DNA of 64,000 nt, from contig CM053337.1 in the NCBI GenBank assembly GCA_028583605.1, positions 15,581,639 through 15,645,638 on the forward strand, given 5' to 3'. Each line of letters begins with the position of its first letter. Positions within the stretch are counted from its first letter, which is position 1. The notes under the pieces are model-generated. The model searched no databases. It was not told the origin of the DNA and was given only the letters and a program-made list of their open reading frames with translations. This DNA comes from Dastarcus helophoroides (lineage: Eukaryota; Arthropoda; Insecta; Coleoptera; Bothrideridae). A program made the translations under genes and the position numbers. Below, in pieces: positions 1 to 11,600 of this stretch.

Positions 1-679
1 TAGTACTACTAACTCGCTAATAGATCGAAATTTAGCACTACCGGGGGGCGAAAAATTTCACGTCATACCCTCTCCTTCACTGCTCTTCAAGTTCAGAAAG
101 CATAAAACAAATCTGTATTACCTTGATTCTCCAAAATTTGTCCCGTGATTATTTCCTATTGCCAAAAGGTTCGCTCTCGAACTCGATACTTGTGTTTTTT
201 TACCACTTTTTAGACTATTTCGACTTTTTTGAACATTCATTTTTTTAATTTAGATTTTCTTAGAATATATCGATTTTTGCGGAATTTCCATTTCTCTTCA
301 AAATTCGATTTCTTTTGAAATGTCTGTGGTCCACTTTAGATAAAAGTGCGTAAGTAAGTGAGGTCGATTAATCGATTTTTGCAAGTCTCAAGGTCGATTT
401 TTTAGATCGATCTCGAACACAAGATTCAAAAATCCTGAGAATCGAATCGATTTAACTTACATGCAGGTCACTGTAAATTTAATGACAACAATTTTTTATA
501 TAAGTGCATTTATGTCGTGATGTTATTTTCCACTTCCATCTACTAGCAATAGCTACGTTAATAAGACAACAGATGGCAGCATTAATATTTCTTTTTATTC
601 ATTACGTCAGTTGAGCGAATAGGAAAGACAACTGTGGCGCCAACTCATAGTTTGTTCCGCTGGACTGTTATTCCGTTTG
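1..679. other. AT-rich intergenic DNA, no gene seen
   Basis: No coding region was recognised. The stretch holds short tracts of the TTTCGA / ATCGAT type found elsewhere in the window, for example around 355-460, and is otherwise unremarkable. Confidence 0.5.
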
Positions 680-1710
680 ACTTCAGATTCGTGTTCAGGC
701 GGGAAAAATACCCCAGAAAATCACAATCCGACCCCAGCACACACCACTTTTTTCTTTGAGTTGCCGTCCTGTGTTAGTGGTGTTCTGTGTTCTTAAAATC
801 CTAACCTAAATGTCATTAAATATTTCGTTTTTAAGAGTGATTGTTTTATTTTTCATATCAATTTCTGTCGAAAATTATTAAAGTAGTTAATAATAGAGAC
901 ACAAATAATATGTAAAACATTTAGTCCGATTATTTCGTACTATGGTTATCTAGAAGGTAAGGTTGCGTTACGCCAGTGGTTTCCAATGTTTTTGTACATG
1001 CGCCCCCCTTTAAAAAAAATTATTGCGCCCCCTTAATTTTTCTAACAATCTAATTTCATAAATACTCAAGTGATATTATAATTTATTTAATGGGCTACAA
1101 AACAATATACAATATATATTTTCTGGTTTGTATTCGAAAAAGATATTTTGGAAACAGCTGCATGCCCCCCTTACAACAATCTCGCGCCCCCCTAGGGGGG
1201 CGCGCCCCACAGGTTGGAAACCACTGCGTTATGCCGTACTTTGAAAATGGGATTGAAAACCTTCCACTGCACGCAACGCTATCTATTAATCCGCAAATAC
1301 TTACACCACAGAATTCTATTTTATCGTAGGTCAAACATTGCCAAACGAGTAGTTAAAAGGTACACCTAATAGATTGAAGTAGTTTTAAATTCAGCGGTGG
1401 ACGCTACTCCCTGATTAAAAGATGCATAAAGCATGTTCTAGACACGCTTTCCTAGGAAAAGCCCAAAAAAGGTTAACAAGACAGTATGTGATAGATTGGA
1501 TACATTGTACCTACGACTACCACCATCCATTGACATCAGTAGGTTCAGTTTGAGCTGTCATTTTACACTTTTCGCACAATACTTGCTGGTAATACACAAC
1601 AGAGGCCGCTGATGTCAGTGGGTGGAAATCAATCTCATTTTCATTCGACGAAATTACGTTACCGATTCATCTCCTTCTTATAGGACTCCCTAATTCTGTC
1701 AGCTGTCAGT
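680..1710 (+). repeat. interspersed repeat 'A', left copy
   Basis: The same sequence recurs in inverted orientation at about 2930-2956, 4018-4558 and 5383-5760, and as a further copy at 30569-31100. Shared blocks include the stretch around the phrase TTCTTAAAATCCTAACC (about 788-806; inverse near 5615-5635) and the block containing GTTTGGCAATGTTTGACC (inverse near 1329-1353). No protein domain is visible. The outer ends are not sharply defined here. The copy carries a clean 253-bp insertion at 974-1226. Confidence 0.75.
974..1226. mobile_element. hAT-type MITE with 8-bp target duplication
   Basis: The ends are CAGTGGTTTCCAA and TTGGAAACCACTG, a perfect 13-bp terminal inverted repeat of hAT style. 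The flanks CGTTACGC (966-973) and CGTTATGC (1227-1234) are an 8-bp target duplication with one mismatch. The related repeat copy near 31060-31080 lacks the insert and reads straight through, so the empty site is visible in the same window. The interior is C/G-homopolymer rich and has no transposase. The 79-residue open frames across it on both strands are chance. Confidence 0.88.
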
Positions 1711-2145
1711 GTGTTTGGTCACTGACATTTTATTTCTTCGTTTGTTAAATAAACGTATTTATTTTGTCCATTTATTTTAAAATTACACAGGAAATCCACA
1801 AAATCACAATCGTAAACACTAACCTCAGTTAGTCAACTTGCAGTTATGTACAAAAAATATACAAGGCATAGAATATAGTAAATGGGCCCAACTGTCGAAC
1901 CACAAGTTGGACATAATGGTGGCGCCATTTTCTTTAAGCTTTGCGTTACCTATAAATTATGACGTAATTTCCCTTTTTGAGTGTTTTGTCACATTTTAAC
2001 CTTTGTAGCACTTAAAATTGATGTTTTCGATATAGGAGATTGTAAGGGGGGGGGGCTACTAGGCCCATGAATAATATTTGAGACTTTTATTAAGATTTAT
2101 TAACTCGAACACACACATCTTTTAACAACTTGCATAGACTTGTCC
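1711..2145. other. intergenic DNA, no gene seen
   Basis: Apart from a G(10)-like run near 2046-2056 and AT-rich sequence, nothing recognisable. It lies between the two inverted copies of repeat A. Confidence 0.4.
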
Positions 2146-2153
2146 GACTACTA

Positions 2154-2462
2154 CATATATGTAATACTTCTATATGGCCAGCTCTCTATTCTCTTCACGA
2201 GTTTGTTCCGACCAAATTCGACAAAGATGGAACATGAATTAATGGCGAAGTATTGCGCATGAATTGAACAAAATGAACCAATCGCTACGCGCGGGTTAAA
2301 CGGGTGTTTATGTTTGGCCGTGCACAGCTGACTTTGACCATGCACAGATGATTTGTAGCACCTGCGCATTGCGACTCATTAATTCGTGTGAAGGTCAGCG
2401 AGAAAGAGAAGTCTTTCCCATGAGAAACGAGGAACTAGCCATATAGAAGTATTACATATATG
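2154..2462. mobile_element. MITE, 309 bp, with 8-bp TSD GACTACTA
   Basis: The terminal inverted repeats begin CATATATGTAATACTTCTAT and the two ends match for about 25 bases. GACTACTA directly flanks both ends (2146-2153 and 2463-2470). No transposase is encoded. The 72-residue frame inside is not supported. A second, inverted copy of the same element lies at 3210-3496. The 8-bp duplication fits a hAT- or P-like source. Confidence 0.88.
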
Positions 2463-2956
2463 GACTACTATACATGAAGCGCGGGAGCTGCCGGTGACAG
2501 TCAGGCCTGCCATCTGTCATCGAGGTTGACCGCCAAATTCAAATTTAAATTTTATCGTCCTACAAGATATGGCACCAATTGATCATTATCATTCAATGTT
2601 TCTTTTATTAGAAATGTTTAAAAATTTTCGCCAACAAGGCGATTAATCGGAGATCGATCTTTCAACACCCAATTTAATCAGGAATCGATCCTTTTGCGCA
2701 CGATTCAAATCGATCATTTTAAAAAGTAATCGACATCCCTAGTAAGCATATACTCGTTGAAATTCAATCAATGATATACTTAATAAGTATGTGTGTGTAA
2801 GAGTAGATCGTGAAGTGTTAATCAACCTTTAGATAAGTTACTAAAAAAAAAAATCACCAAAACTAAAGCTGGCTTCACGCGTAAATTGATGATTAATGTC
2901 TTTTCTATATTTCAGGGGTTGTTTGTCCGAAGTAGGGAGTCCTATTAGAAGGAGAT
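2463..2956. other. intergenic DNA with a hAT-like end fragment
   Basis: No gene. Near 2640-2755 the sequence is rich in ATCGAT and ends ACATCCCTA, which resembles the CATCCCTA end of the element at 4559-5382. From about 2930 the sequence is the end of the right-hand repeat A copy, interrupted at 2956 by the LTR element. Confidence 0.4.
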
Positions 2957-3552
2957 TGTGGCACCTTGCTATTACGCGACACAAATAATGCACACTTACG
3001 TAGTAGAAATTAATTTATTTTAACTTACTACATTATAATTAACTAGAACTATTAACAAATAAAAATGTCTGATCGTGAATTTCAGTTCGACACGTGAAAC
3101 TTGCTAGAGTCGTAATCCTAGAGTCTTGCGTCGTGTCGTGTCAACCGTCATACTAGTCAGCTGTCACTTCTCAGCTCTTACAATGTTGCCGCCCTTCCTG
3201 CGCTGGAGTCATATATATAATACTTCTATATGGCCAGTTCCTCGTTTCTTATGGGAAAGACTTCTCTTTCTCGCTGACCTTCACACGAATTAATGAGTCG
3301 CAATGCGCAAGTGTTACAAATCAGCTGTGCACGGCCAAACATAAACACCCGTTTAACCCGCGCGTAACGATTGGTTCATTTCGTTCATTCATGCGCAATA
3401 CTCGCCATTTATCCATGTTCCATCTTTATCGGATTTGGTCAGAACAAACTCGCGAAGAGAATAGGGAGCTGGACATATAGAAGTATTACATATATGGCTG
3501 GAGCTAACGGATCTGTGGCGGATGGTTCTACGAGTTCTGCCTATTCGCCACA
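2957..3552 (+). repeat. 5' LTR, interrupted by a MITE
   Basis: Without the MITE and its duplicated target this LTR is about 301 bp, matching the 303-bp LTR at 3711-4013 over its whole length. Confidence 0.8.
3210..3496. mobile_element. MITE inside the 5' LTR, TSD GCTGGAG(T/C)
   Basis: This is an inverted copy of the 2154-2462 MITE, with ends ATATAATACTTCTATATGG and its inverse. Target copies are GCTGGAGT (3202-3209) and GCTGGAGC (3497-3504). The uninterrupted target GCTGGAGC is present once in the other LTR (about 3958-3965), so the empty site is directly seen. Confidence 0.9.
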
Positions 3553-3710
3553 GGGCTCCCCCCAATGAGGAACCTACCGGTTACGAATGATTTCGTGGAC
3601 CTGTGTTGGGCTGCAACCGAGTAACATATGAGTTCCTCCAAAAGCTGGTGAGACGCAGGAATATATGCTGGTTTGACTCGGTCCATGGAGATCACGTCTG
3701 GGTCACCATT

Positions 3711-4013
3711 TGTGGCATCTTGCTATTACGCGACGCAATTAATGCACACTAACGTAGTAGATATTAATTTATTCTAACTTTATACATTATAATTAACTAG
3801 AGCTATTAACAAATAAATATGTCTGATCGTGAATTTCAGTTCGACACGTGAAACCTGCTCGAGTCGTAATCATAGAGTCTTGCGTCGTTCCAAGAGTCAA
3901 CCGTCATACTTGTCAGCTGTCACTTCACAGCTCTTGCAGTGTTGCCGCTCCTCCTGCGCTGGAGCTAACGGATCTGTGGCTGATGGTTCTATGAGTTCTA
4001 CTTATTCACCACA
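3711..4013 (+). repeat. 3' LTR (303 bp)
   Basis: Direct repeat of the 5' LTR with scattered substitutions. It begins TGTGGCATC and ends CACCACA and carries the un-inserted MITE target. Confidence 0.8.
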
Positions 4014-4017
4014 AGAT

Positions 4018-4558
4018 AAATCGCTAAAGTAATTTGTCGAATGCAAATGGAATTGATTTCCACCCATTGAGTTCAGCGACCTCTGCTGTGTATTACCAGC
4101 AAGGCTTGTGCGAAAACTGTAAAATGAGACCTTAAATTGAACCTACTGATGTCAATGGATGGTGGTAGTAGTAGGTGCAGTGTATCCAAACTATCAAATC
4201 GCTGTCGTGTTAACCTTTTTTTTGGGCTTTTCCTAGTAAAGCGTGTCTAGAACATCCTTTATTCATCTTTTAGTCAGGGAGGAGCGTCCACCGCTGTTTT
4301 CGGACATCAATATTTTTCTTTCGATATTCATCGTACATTGATACTTTTGAACCGATGTTAATATTGATGTCAATATCGATGTTTTTCTAATATCGATCAT
4401 CCCTAAATTACATACACCACAGAATTCTATTTTATCGTAGGTCAAACATTGCCAAACGAGTAGTTAAAACGTACACCTAATACATTGAAGTGGTTTTAAC
4501 TACTCGTTTGGCAATGTTTGACCTACGATAAAATAGAATTCTGTGGTGTATGTAATTA
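4018..4558 (-). repeat. repeat A, right copy (inverted), first part
   Basis: It matches 1705-1330 in reverse complement and 30600-31000 directly, including the blocks around GTGTATTACCAG and CAATGGATGGTGGTAGT. It is interrupted by a palindromic rearrangement from about 4296. Confidence 0.7.
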
Positions 4559-4690
4559 GGTAGTCTCTGAATTTAGGAATGATCATTATTAGAAAAACAT
4601 CAATATTAACATCGGTTCAAAAGTATCGATGTACGATGAATATCGAAAGAAAAATATTGATGTCCGAAAACATCGATGTTTTAGGTAAAA
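4309..4690. repeat. long imperfect palindrome around 4482
   Basis: The arm at about 4405-4470 is repeated as its inverse at about 4494-4557, with GTTTGGCAATGTTTGACC in the right arm. Further out, the blocks with AATATTGATGTC and AACATCGATGTT are also mirrored (4309-4402 against 4572-4680). The palindrome spans the junction between repeat A and the TAGGGATGATCGAT end of the next element, so the inversion happened after that element inserted. Confidence 0.75.
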
Positions 4691-5382
4691 AAACAATCCA
4701 TTTTATTATAAGGTATACATATAGTAAGCGACGTAAGCAAATTCATGGTAGATTGTTGGATTACAATACTGCAAAAGTTTGAGTTTACTGGACAGACACA
4801 GAGTGCAATAAAGGATACGTTTACTATACCTTTTATTTCGTTTTCGAAGTTTCAAAAACTTAACTTCTACTAACACTCGTTCCCACTTTATTCTTAGATA
4901 AGAAAAAAATTGGCCATGGCTTGAAATTGACAGTTTCTTATTTTGTTAGTTTTCATTTAGTTACATCGTTGATTGAATATATGTATTCAATCAACGGTTA
5001 CATCGATCAGCGACATCTAGTGTAAATTGGGTGAAGGTGAAATAATACTAATAACAACATTAATCAGCAGCATTTGTTTGATGGAACGGACTGGTCCTTG
5101 GTTATCTTCAAAAATTGAAACACAGAACTTGTCCCCTGAAACCAAGAAAGATTAAAAAACACACCTAATCATGCCAGATGGCCTAGCCCTAGACTTAGAG
5201 TGTATCGATATCGATGTTCCGATTTTATTCTCATAACATCGTTGTGTCAATATTATCGAAAACTTAACATCAAGATATTCTCTGTAATTTATTTGCGAAG
5301 TATTCATATTTAACATCAATATTAAAACATCGATGTTTTTCCACTAACCATCGATGTTCATTCAGCATCGATCATCCCTAAT
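4559..5382. mobile_element. hAT-like non-autonomous element, TIR TAGGGATGATCGAT
   Basis: The right end reads ATCGATCATCCCTA followed by ATGTAATT; the left flank is also ATGTAATT (about 4550-4557), an 8-bp target duplication. The left end is disturbed by the palindrome, but the mirrored junction near 4391-4404 shows the expected TAGGGATGATCGAT start. Inside are many ATCGATGTT motifs and a foldback fragment (5083-5167). No transposase. Confidence 0.6.
5083..5167. repeat. foldback element fragment
   Basis: It carries GGAACGGACTGGTCC, then GTTATCTTCAAAAATTGAAA, then CTTGTCCCCTGAAACC. These are the outer and inner arms of the foldback family seen at 10615-10755, 17505-18095 and 34332-34475. Confidence 0.7.
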
Positions 5383-5760
5383 GTAATTGCGGATTAATAG
5401 ATGGCGTTGCGAACAGTGAAAGGTTTTCGATCCCATTTTCAAAGTACGGTGGAATGCAACCTTACCTTCTAGATAACCACAGTCCGAAATAATGGGACTA
5501 AATGATTTAAATATAATTTGCGTCGCTATTATTAACACTTTAATAATTTTCGACAGAAATGGATATGAAATATAAAACAATCACTCTTAAAAAAAGAAAT
5601 ATTTAATGACATTTAGGTTAGGATTTTAAGAACACAGAACACCACTAACACAGGGCGGCAACTCAAAGAAAAAAGTGGTGTGTGCTGGGTTCGGATTGTG
5701 ATTTTCTGGGTATTTTTCCCGCTGAACACGAATTTGAAGTCAAAATTATGGATCAGTGAG
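5383..5760 (-). repeat. repeat A, right copy (inverted), second part
   Basis: Reverse complement of about 680-970 plus the 1240-1300 block, lacking the hAT MITE. A related fragment also lies at 28855-29000. Confidence 0.7.
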
Positions 5761-5799
5761 TAAATAATCTAGAGAAACCTAAAAAAACTAATAAAAGCA

Positions 5800-7215
5800 T
5801 CGTGACTTTTTTCAGAAATTGGATTTTCTCAAAATTTCGGTTATTTTCGAACTGTTTTCAGAGTTTTCACTTTTCTGAAAATGTTAACCTTTTGTCATCA
5901 AATTTCGACTTTTTTCTTTAGATGTGACTTCTCAGAATTTAAATTTCTTTCAAAATTTCAATTTTTTTCAAAATTTCAATTTTTTGTAAAAATGTTCGCT
6001 TTTATTCGACCTATTTTTTGACAATTTTCACTTTTTTGAAAATTGGATTTTTCTCACAATTCCGATTTTTTAAATATTCGAACTTTTTTTAGAATGTTTA
6101 CTTTTCTTAAAATGTTAACCTTCTGTCATCAAATTTCGGTGGTTTTTAAGATATGATTTTTTCCAGAATTTAAACTTCTTTCAAAATTTTATTTTTTTGT
6201 GGAAATTTCGACTAATTTTCAAGAATTTTTACTTTTTTTTCGAAATTTCGACTTTTATGTAGTAAATAGTAATATTTAGAAGATTGAAAAATTCGACTTT
6301 TTTTGAAAATTTCCACTTTTTTCAAAAATTGGATTTTTTCAAAATTTCAATTTTTTTTCCAACTTTTTTTCAGAATTTTCATTTTCTAAAAATCTTAATC
6401 GTTTGTCATCAAATTTTGTCGTTTTTCTTAAGACATTATGGCTTTTTCAGAATGTAAACTTTTTTCAAAATGTCAATTACTATGAAAATTTCCACTTTTT
6501 TTCAAAAATTTCGACTTTTTCTCGAAGTTTCGACTGTTATGTAGTAAACTGGATTTTTATTTGAAAAATTTAAAAATTCTGCTCTTTCAAAATGTTCACT
6601 ATTCTGGGAAATCGGATTTTTCTCAAAATTTCGATTTTTAAAATACATGAACCCTCTTCGTTTTTTAAAAATGTTAGCCCTCTGTCATCAAATTTCGGCG
6701 TTTTTTGAGATATGATTTTTTCCAGAATTTAAACTTTTTTCAAAATTTTATTTTTTTATCGAAATTTCGACCATTTTTCAAGAATTTTTACTATTTTTTC
6801 GAAATTTCGACTTTTATGTAGTAAATGGTATTATTTGGAAGATTGAAAAATTCAACTTTGTTTTGAAAATTTCCACTTTTTTCAAAAATTGGATTTTTTC
6901 GAAATTTCAATTTTTATTGAACTTTTTTCAGAATTTTCATTTTCTAATAATCTTAATCGTTGGTCATCAAATTGACGTTTTTCTTGAAACATTATGACTT
7001 TTTCATAATGGAAACTTATTTCAAAATGTCAATTTTTATGAAAATTTCCACTTTTTTTTTAATTTCTACTTTTTTTCAAAAATTTCGACTTTTTGTCGAA
7101 GTTTCGACTGTTATGTAGTAAACTGGATCCTTATTTGACAAATTTAAAAATTCGGCTCTTTGAAAATGTTCACTAGTCTGGAAAATTTGATTTTTCTTAA
7201 AATTTCGATTTTTAA
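5800..7215. repeat. AT satellite with a two-part higher-order repeat (about 560 bp)
   Basis: Short TTTTTCAAAATTTCGA-like units. Landmark blocks with GTCATCAAATTTCGG recur near 6125 and 6680, and the alternating block with CTTAATCGTT near 6393 and 6950, giving a higher-order period near 560 bp made of two halves. Open frames inside are low-complexity. Confidence 0.7.
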
Positions 7216-7855
7216 AACACATGACCGCTCGTGGTTGTGTCGTAATTGCTAAGATTTGCATATATTTACATAGAAAATGTGTCTTGCATGCGCCAGAGTA
7301 GAAAATCGAAAAAGTGGGCGAGATCTGGCAACTCTGATGCGGACAGACAGACTTTCGCATTTATATGTTGGTAAGGATTTGAAGACTTTTGGAATTATTT
7401 CTACCATTTTGTCTTCAATGAGTGGGCTACTGGCAAATTTACCTTCTTTATCGCTATCGACTGATTTAATGCAAAAAACTGAATTATCGAACGACTATTC
7501 GAAGCTCAAGGAAGCAAACCAGTTTGCATGTTTTAAACCTGTCGGTATACTATAAATAATACATGGTTTAACAGGTCACGCCTCTAGTTGTTAGCCACGT
7601 GGGGAACTTCTCAACGTACCCCATACTTGTTACTTCATTCAGATTACCTCAATCGAAACATTAGAAATTTTACGATCTACCCAGAGACTAGTCTCTGGAT
7701 ATACCTACCCAAGTGCTTAATGAATTCCATAAGCAGTAGTAGTCAAATGACTGGGAAATTTCACGCTCTAGGCTAGAATTTTTAACGAATTTGGTTAGTT
7801 GCCACTTAAGTTGTGTCTTACTGACACCAATTCGGTATTCGATGGCACTTAATTT
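7216..7855. other. intergenic DNA beyond the NCOA6 3' end, no gene supported
   Basis: Two plus-strand frames of 92 and 62 residues (7277-7555 and 7588-7776) show no recognisable domain or splice context and are not called as genes. Confidence 0.4.
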
Positions 7856-7878
7856 CAAAAAAAAGTTAAGAATGCAAC

Positions 7879-7888
7879 TTTATTTATT
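7879..7888 (-). terminator. candidate poly(A) signal of NCOA6
   Basis: AATAAATAAA on the minus strand, about 720 nt downstream of the proposed NCOA6 stop codon (8608-8610). The intervening 7890-8607 is AT-rich, lacks satellite repeats and looks like a 3' UTR. Confidence 0.35.
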
Positions 7889-8607
7889 TTTAAAAAACTA
7901 ATATTGTATTTGAATTACAAATAAATATCTCTCCAAGGTGAAAATAACACTTTTTCCATATCCACACATCACACTAATAATCACAATGAAATATCTGTAA
8001 GCTATTTGAACAAAAAAAAAGAAAAAAAAATGGAAATTTCCTGAATGAGCTGTAGTTTTAAAATAAGAAGCACTATGCTATATTTTTGCAGAACAACTCT
8101 TGGATTTATTTTAATAAAACATTGTGTTATAAATATTAAGATATTTCTATTTAACAATGTATAGTTTATAATCATTAACCGTTCCACAAATCTACAATTA
8201 AGAACATTACAAGTAATTGTATTTTACGTAAAGAAACAAGAAACATTCTACAAGGCTCCGTGGTATAAATAATCATAATAATATAATAATAAACAAATAC
8301 AACTAAGCTAAAACATAAACAATATGTCAACAACTTTACAATAATGATACAATTGTACATACAAGTGAAATATTTCCAGTTTTTATACGTAAAATGCAAA
8401 AAAAATGAATATATATAATAGTTATGTATGGAAAATAGCGAGATATACAAAGTGTGAGGACACTGCTCTGTCTCTATGTACAATCACTGCTAGCTAGCTA
8501 TATACAGGGCTACGGGTTTTATCACATTCTGTACAGTGCCGCTACTGTTGCAGCTCCGCCATCGGCATGGGTACGTATAAGGGGGCGACGGAGTCGCCTG
8601 CAAATTG

Positions 8608-8642
8608 TCACTTTATCTCTTTTTTCCTCTTGTTGTCCGTCT
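8608..8642 (-). CDS. NCOA6: NCOA6 proposed last coding exon
   Basis: Acceptor GTTTTAGTTTCAG, then AG completing GAG, then T-D-N-K-R-K-K-E-I-K and TGA. The phase fits exon 3 exactly and the basic tail resembles the KRRKSK-type end of vertebrate NCOA6. A competing acceptor near 14685 would give a four-residue tail. Tiny exon, so only moderate confidence. Confidence 0.5.
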
Positions 8643-11600
8643 CTGAAACTAAAACACTCATCAGATCCAACCCAAATAATCCAGGCATTCAGTAACTAAG
8701 TTTCGTCAGAGCAATCAGTAACTAAAAGTTTCGTCAGAGCATTCAGTAACTAAAAATTTCGCCAGATGCCCATAATCCAAAAAATAAGTCAACAAAAAGA
8801 ACCCTTAATTCATAAAGAACCTTGAGGTAAACAAATTTGTTTCTTGAAAAGTGAGGAGCGAACTCTGCGTTCGAAAAAAATTGTTATCGTCTTATTTGTG
8901 CACTGAATTCTATTCGAACGAGTCGAAGTTGTGAAATCAAAATTTTGGGACAAATTCGAAATGTTGCGAAAAATTCGAAATTTGAGAAAATTCGAGATTT
9001 CGAAAAAATCGAAATTTTGGAAAAATTCGAAATTTTGAGAAAATTCAAAATTTTGATAAAATTCGAAATTTCGAAAAAATCGAAATGTTGAGAAAAAATC
9101 GAAATTTTGAAAAAAAATCGAAATTTTGGGAAAATTCGAGATTTTGAAAAAAATTGAAATTTTGGGAAAATTCGAGATTTTGAAAAAAAAACGAAATTTT
9201 GGGAAAATTCGAAATGTTGAAAAAAATTCGAAATTTTGGGAAAAATTCTTGATATTAAGAAAAATTCGAAATTTCGAGAAAAAGCCAAAATAAAAAAAAA
9301 AACATTAAAAAAGTCGAAATTTTGGGATAAATTCTTAATATTAAGAAAAATTCGAAATTTCGAGAAAAAGCCAAAATAAAAAAAACATTAAAAAAGTCAA
9401 AATTTTGATAGAAATGGAAATTTGAAAACAGTGGAAATTTCGAAATGTCGATTTTTTTTAGAAAAAACTTTTTTTTCAACGATTGTTTTTTAAATGGTGG
9501 TTCTTTTAATGTCGACTCTTTTTGGAATTTTCGTTTTTAAATGGTGGTTCTTTTAATGTCGACTCTTTTTGGAATTTTCAACTATTCTTCGAACTTTTCT
9601 GAAAATGTCATTTATTTGACAGTTTCCAAAATGTTGACATATTTTTCGAGAATCCAGACTTCTTTGAAAATTTCAAAATTTTTTGGTATTCTTAATTTCC
9701 ACTTAAAATATTCCCCTCTTTTCAAAATTTTAATAATCCGAAATTTTTATTTTTTCCAAAATTTCGTTACTTTTTCAAACTGTCAAGAAAATGTTCAACC
9801 ATTCTTCGAACTTTTCTGAAAATGTCATTTTTTTGACAGTTTCCAATATTTTTCGAGAATCCAAACTTTTTTGAAAATTTCAAGACTTTTTGGTATTCTT
9901 AATTTCCAATTAAAATTTTCGACTTCCTTCAAAACTGTTGAAATTCGTTTTAAAAATGTAGATATTTTTTTTGAAAATGACTTTTACTGAAAAGTTTCCA
10001 CCGAAAATTTCAACATTTTTCCAAATTCCGATATTTTTCAAAGCTTCGACGGTTTTTTTAGGGGAGAATGCTGCAGCATTTACGAATATTTTCAAACTTG
10101 TAATCTTTTTTTGGAAATTTCGAGCGTTTTTTAGTATCTTCGACCTTTTGCAAACCTTTAACTTTCTTTAATCTTTAGAAATTTCGACAACTTTTTCAAA
10201 ATTCCGTTTAATTGTGAAATTTTGACTTTTCGAAAATTTGGAACTTCTTAAAAATTTCGTCTTATTTTCAAGTTTTCTGTTTTTTTTTGTTGTTGTAACT
10301 TTCGTTTTTACAAAATTTGAACTTCTTTCAAAATTTCAGTCAAATATTTCTAAAGTTTTCGACATTTTTGAAAATTTTAGATATATTTGACTGAAATTTT
10401 GAAAAAAGTTCAAATTTTGTAAAAACGAAATTTAAGACATTTTTGAAAATTTTGGCTACTTTTTAAAACTTTCTCCCTTTTTTTTTGAAGGGTTAACTTT
10501 TTTTAAATTCCACCTTTTCCATTTTCTAAAAAAACATTCCCACTTTTTTGAAAATTTCGTTTTTTCCAAAATTGTAACATCTTTCAAAATTTCAGCGCTT
10601 TAAATTGTTGAGTATCTCTCTCAAGATGACAGCTTGGCCGTCGAAACGCCTTAGAACAACCTTTGTTGTGCTTTTTAATCTTTCTTGGTTTCAGGGGACA
10701 AGTTCTGTATTTCAATTTTTGAAGATAACCAAGGTTCCACCACAAAGACTATAAAATTTTCGACATTTTTCAAAATGTTGGCTACTTTTTGAAGTTTGCC
10801 CTTTTTGTTTGAATTGTTAACTTTTTTTTAAAATTCCTCCTTTTCGGTTTTTTAAAAAACATTCCCACTTTTTTGAAAATTTTGGTTTTTTCCAAAATTT
10901 TAGCATCTCAAATTTCAGCTTTTTAAATTGACTGTTTCTAAAATTTTCGACATTTTTCAAAATTTTGGCTATTTCTAAAACTTTGCCCTTTTTGTTTGAA
11001 ATGTTAACTTTTTGTACAATTCCCTCTTTTCGGTTTTTTAAAAAACATTCCCACTTTTTTTGAAAATTTCGTTTTTTCCATAGTTTCAACATTTTTCAAA
11101 ATTTCAGAATTTTAAATTGACTATTTCTAAAATTTTCGACATTCTGCAAAACTTTGGACACTTTTTGAAGCTTTACCCTTTTTGTTTGAAATGTTAACTT
11201 TTTTTAAAATTTCTCCTTTTCAATTTTTTAAAAAACATTCCCACTTTTTTAGAAAATTTTAACATCCTTCAAAATTTTGGCTACTTTTTAAAACTTTGCC
11301 CTTTTTGTTTGAAATGTTAACTTTTTGTAAAATTCCTACTTTTCAATTTTTTTAAAAATATTGCCTCTTTTTTGAAAATTTCGCTTTTTTTCAAAATTTC
11401 AACTTCTCTCAAAATTTCAGCATTTTAAATTGTTGACTATTTCCAAAAGTTTCGACATTTTTCAAAACTTTGGCTACTTTTTAAAACTTTGGTCTTTTTG
11501 TTTGAAATGTTAACTTTTTTTAAAATTGCTCCTTTTTAATTTTTTAAAAAACAGTCTCCCACTCTTTTGAAAATTTCGTTTTTTCCAAAATTTCAACTTC

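Larger units (their letters stand above)
2957..4013 (+). mobile_element. short LTR retrotransposon, mostly deleted inside, TSD AGAT
   Basis: Two direct LTRs (2957-3552 and 3711-4013) begin TGTGGCA and end CCACA. They are flanked by AGAT at 2953-2956 and 4014-4017. Only 158 bp of interior remains; its end, GGTCACCATT just before LTR2, resembles the 3' internal end of Gypsy-like elements (a family-level guess). The insertion sits in repeat A: the copy near 30590 reads through the corresponding site. No gag or pol remains. Confidence 0.8.

Noticed and set aside
974..1334. 79-residue frames on both strands through the hAT MITE
   Set aside because: They run across the element borders and its C-homopolymers; no transposase similarity.
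7277..7776. Two plus-strand frames (92 and 62 residues) as a small gene
   Set aside because: They have no domain or clear splice link and begin in satellite flank.
8884..9479. Phenylalanine-rich frames of 74-134 residues
   Set aside because: Translation of AT satellite (TTCGAAATTTTGG units); similar frames occur in every such array.
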